This document shows positions 5,346 to 5,466 of a stretch of DNA of 5,466 nucleotides, in pieces. Origin of the DNA: DASTRU01 sp035761045. GTDB lineage: Bacteria > Pseudomonadota > Gammaproteobacteria > Burkholderiales > Burkholderiaceae_E. Positions within the stretch are counted from its first letter, which is position 1. Every line of letters starts with the position of its first letter. Where the stretch lies: positions 1 through 5,466 of the forward strand of contig DASTRU010000182.1 in NCBI GenBank assembly GCA_035761045.1, in the 5' to 3' direction. The position numbers and the translations under genes are program-made. Under the pieces are notes generated by a model. That model was not told the DNA's origin. It searched no databases and saw only the letters and a list, made by a program, of their open reading frames with translations.

Positions 5346-5466
5346 TTATGCGTTGTTCTTACGAGAGCGAGAGGTATGGCGCTTATTGTTAGCGGTGCGA
5401 TGTTGAGTAGCCACCACGTCTTTCCAGTCGTCACCGTCGTATGCGCCTTTGTGGGAGTTGCACAGT
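5346..5466 (-). CDS. possible C-terminal end of an unidentified protein (5' end outside window)
   Basis: A minus-strand frame enters from the right edge and runs 39 codons to a TAA at 5348-5346. The visible peptide starts LCNSHKGAYDGDDWKDVV and ends in a basic tail rich in Arg, Lys, Asn and Ser. It is hydrophilic, with many codons ending in C and several RNY-type codons, which fits a real coding end. The Cys-Asn-Ser-His group is faintly reminiscent of HNH-type zinc motifs but is too short to assign. Two other frames are also open across this segment: a minus-strand one reaching 5141 and a plus-strand one from ATG 5265 to the edge. The choice rests on composition alone, and I do not recognise the family. 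Confidence 0.27.
   Translation of the reverse strand, partial: LCNSHKGAYDGDDWKDVVATQHRTANNKRHTSRSRKNNA

Noticed and set aside
5141..5434. 97-codon minus-strand frame as a real gene
   Set aside because: It has no recognisable domain, no good ribosome-binding site at its ATG, and overlaps a frame with more coding-like codon ends. It also runs through the inverted repeat. It is kept only as an alternative.

Overview
The window suggests a proteobacterial chromosome, most likely Beta- or Gammaproteobacteria. The grounds are a moaC of the Burkholderiales-like type, a periplasmic BepA-type M48 protease (a Gram-negative outer-membrane quality-control protein), and GC-rich coding sequence with many GCGC/CGCG words. 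No taxon marker is present, so this is inference from protein style.

Layout: (1) 1-851, plus strand, is the C-terminal half of an AT-rich membrane protein of the O-antigen ligase / PglL O-oligosaccharyltransferase superfamily, cut by the left edge. (2) 830-1309, minus strand, is moaC (molybdenum cofactor synthesis), convergent with the ligase and overlapping its 3' end by 22 bp. (3) 1310-1383 is a short divergent promoter region. (4) 1384-5011, plus strand, is a compact four-gene cluster: a BepA-like M48 metalloprotease with a TPR domain, a patatin-like acyl hydrolase, a secreted RNase Sa/barnase-type ribonuclease, and a barstar-type inhibitor. Gaps are 11 nt, 3 nt and a 4-nt ATGA overlap, so one transcript with translational coupling is likely. 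(5) 5012-5345 is a more AT-rich region without a convincing gene. It holds inverted repeats and a strong but orphan ribosome-binding site. (6) 5346-5466, minus strand, may be the C-terminus of an unidentified protein entering from the right edge.

Functionally, the cluster combines envelope proteolysis (BepA-like), lipid hydrolysis (patatin) and an exported guanyl-type RNase with its cytoplasmic antidote. All four families are known. The RNase/barstar module is the most notable content: the RNase has an export signal and all four catalytic residues, and the barstar keeps the two acidic residues that plug the RNase active site. I see no clearly novel system. The best second-look items are the operon context of the RNase/inhibitor pair, the composition break inside the ligase gene, the overlapping divergent promoter, and the decayed-looking right-hand region.
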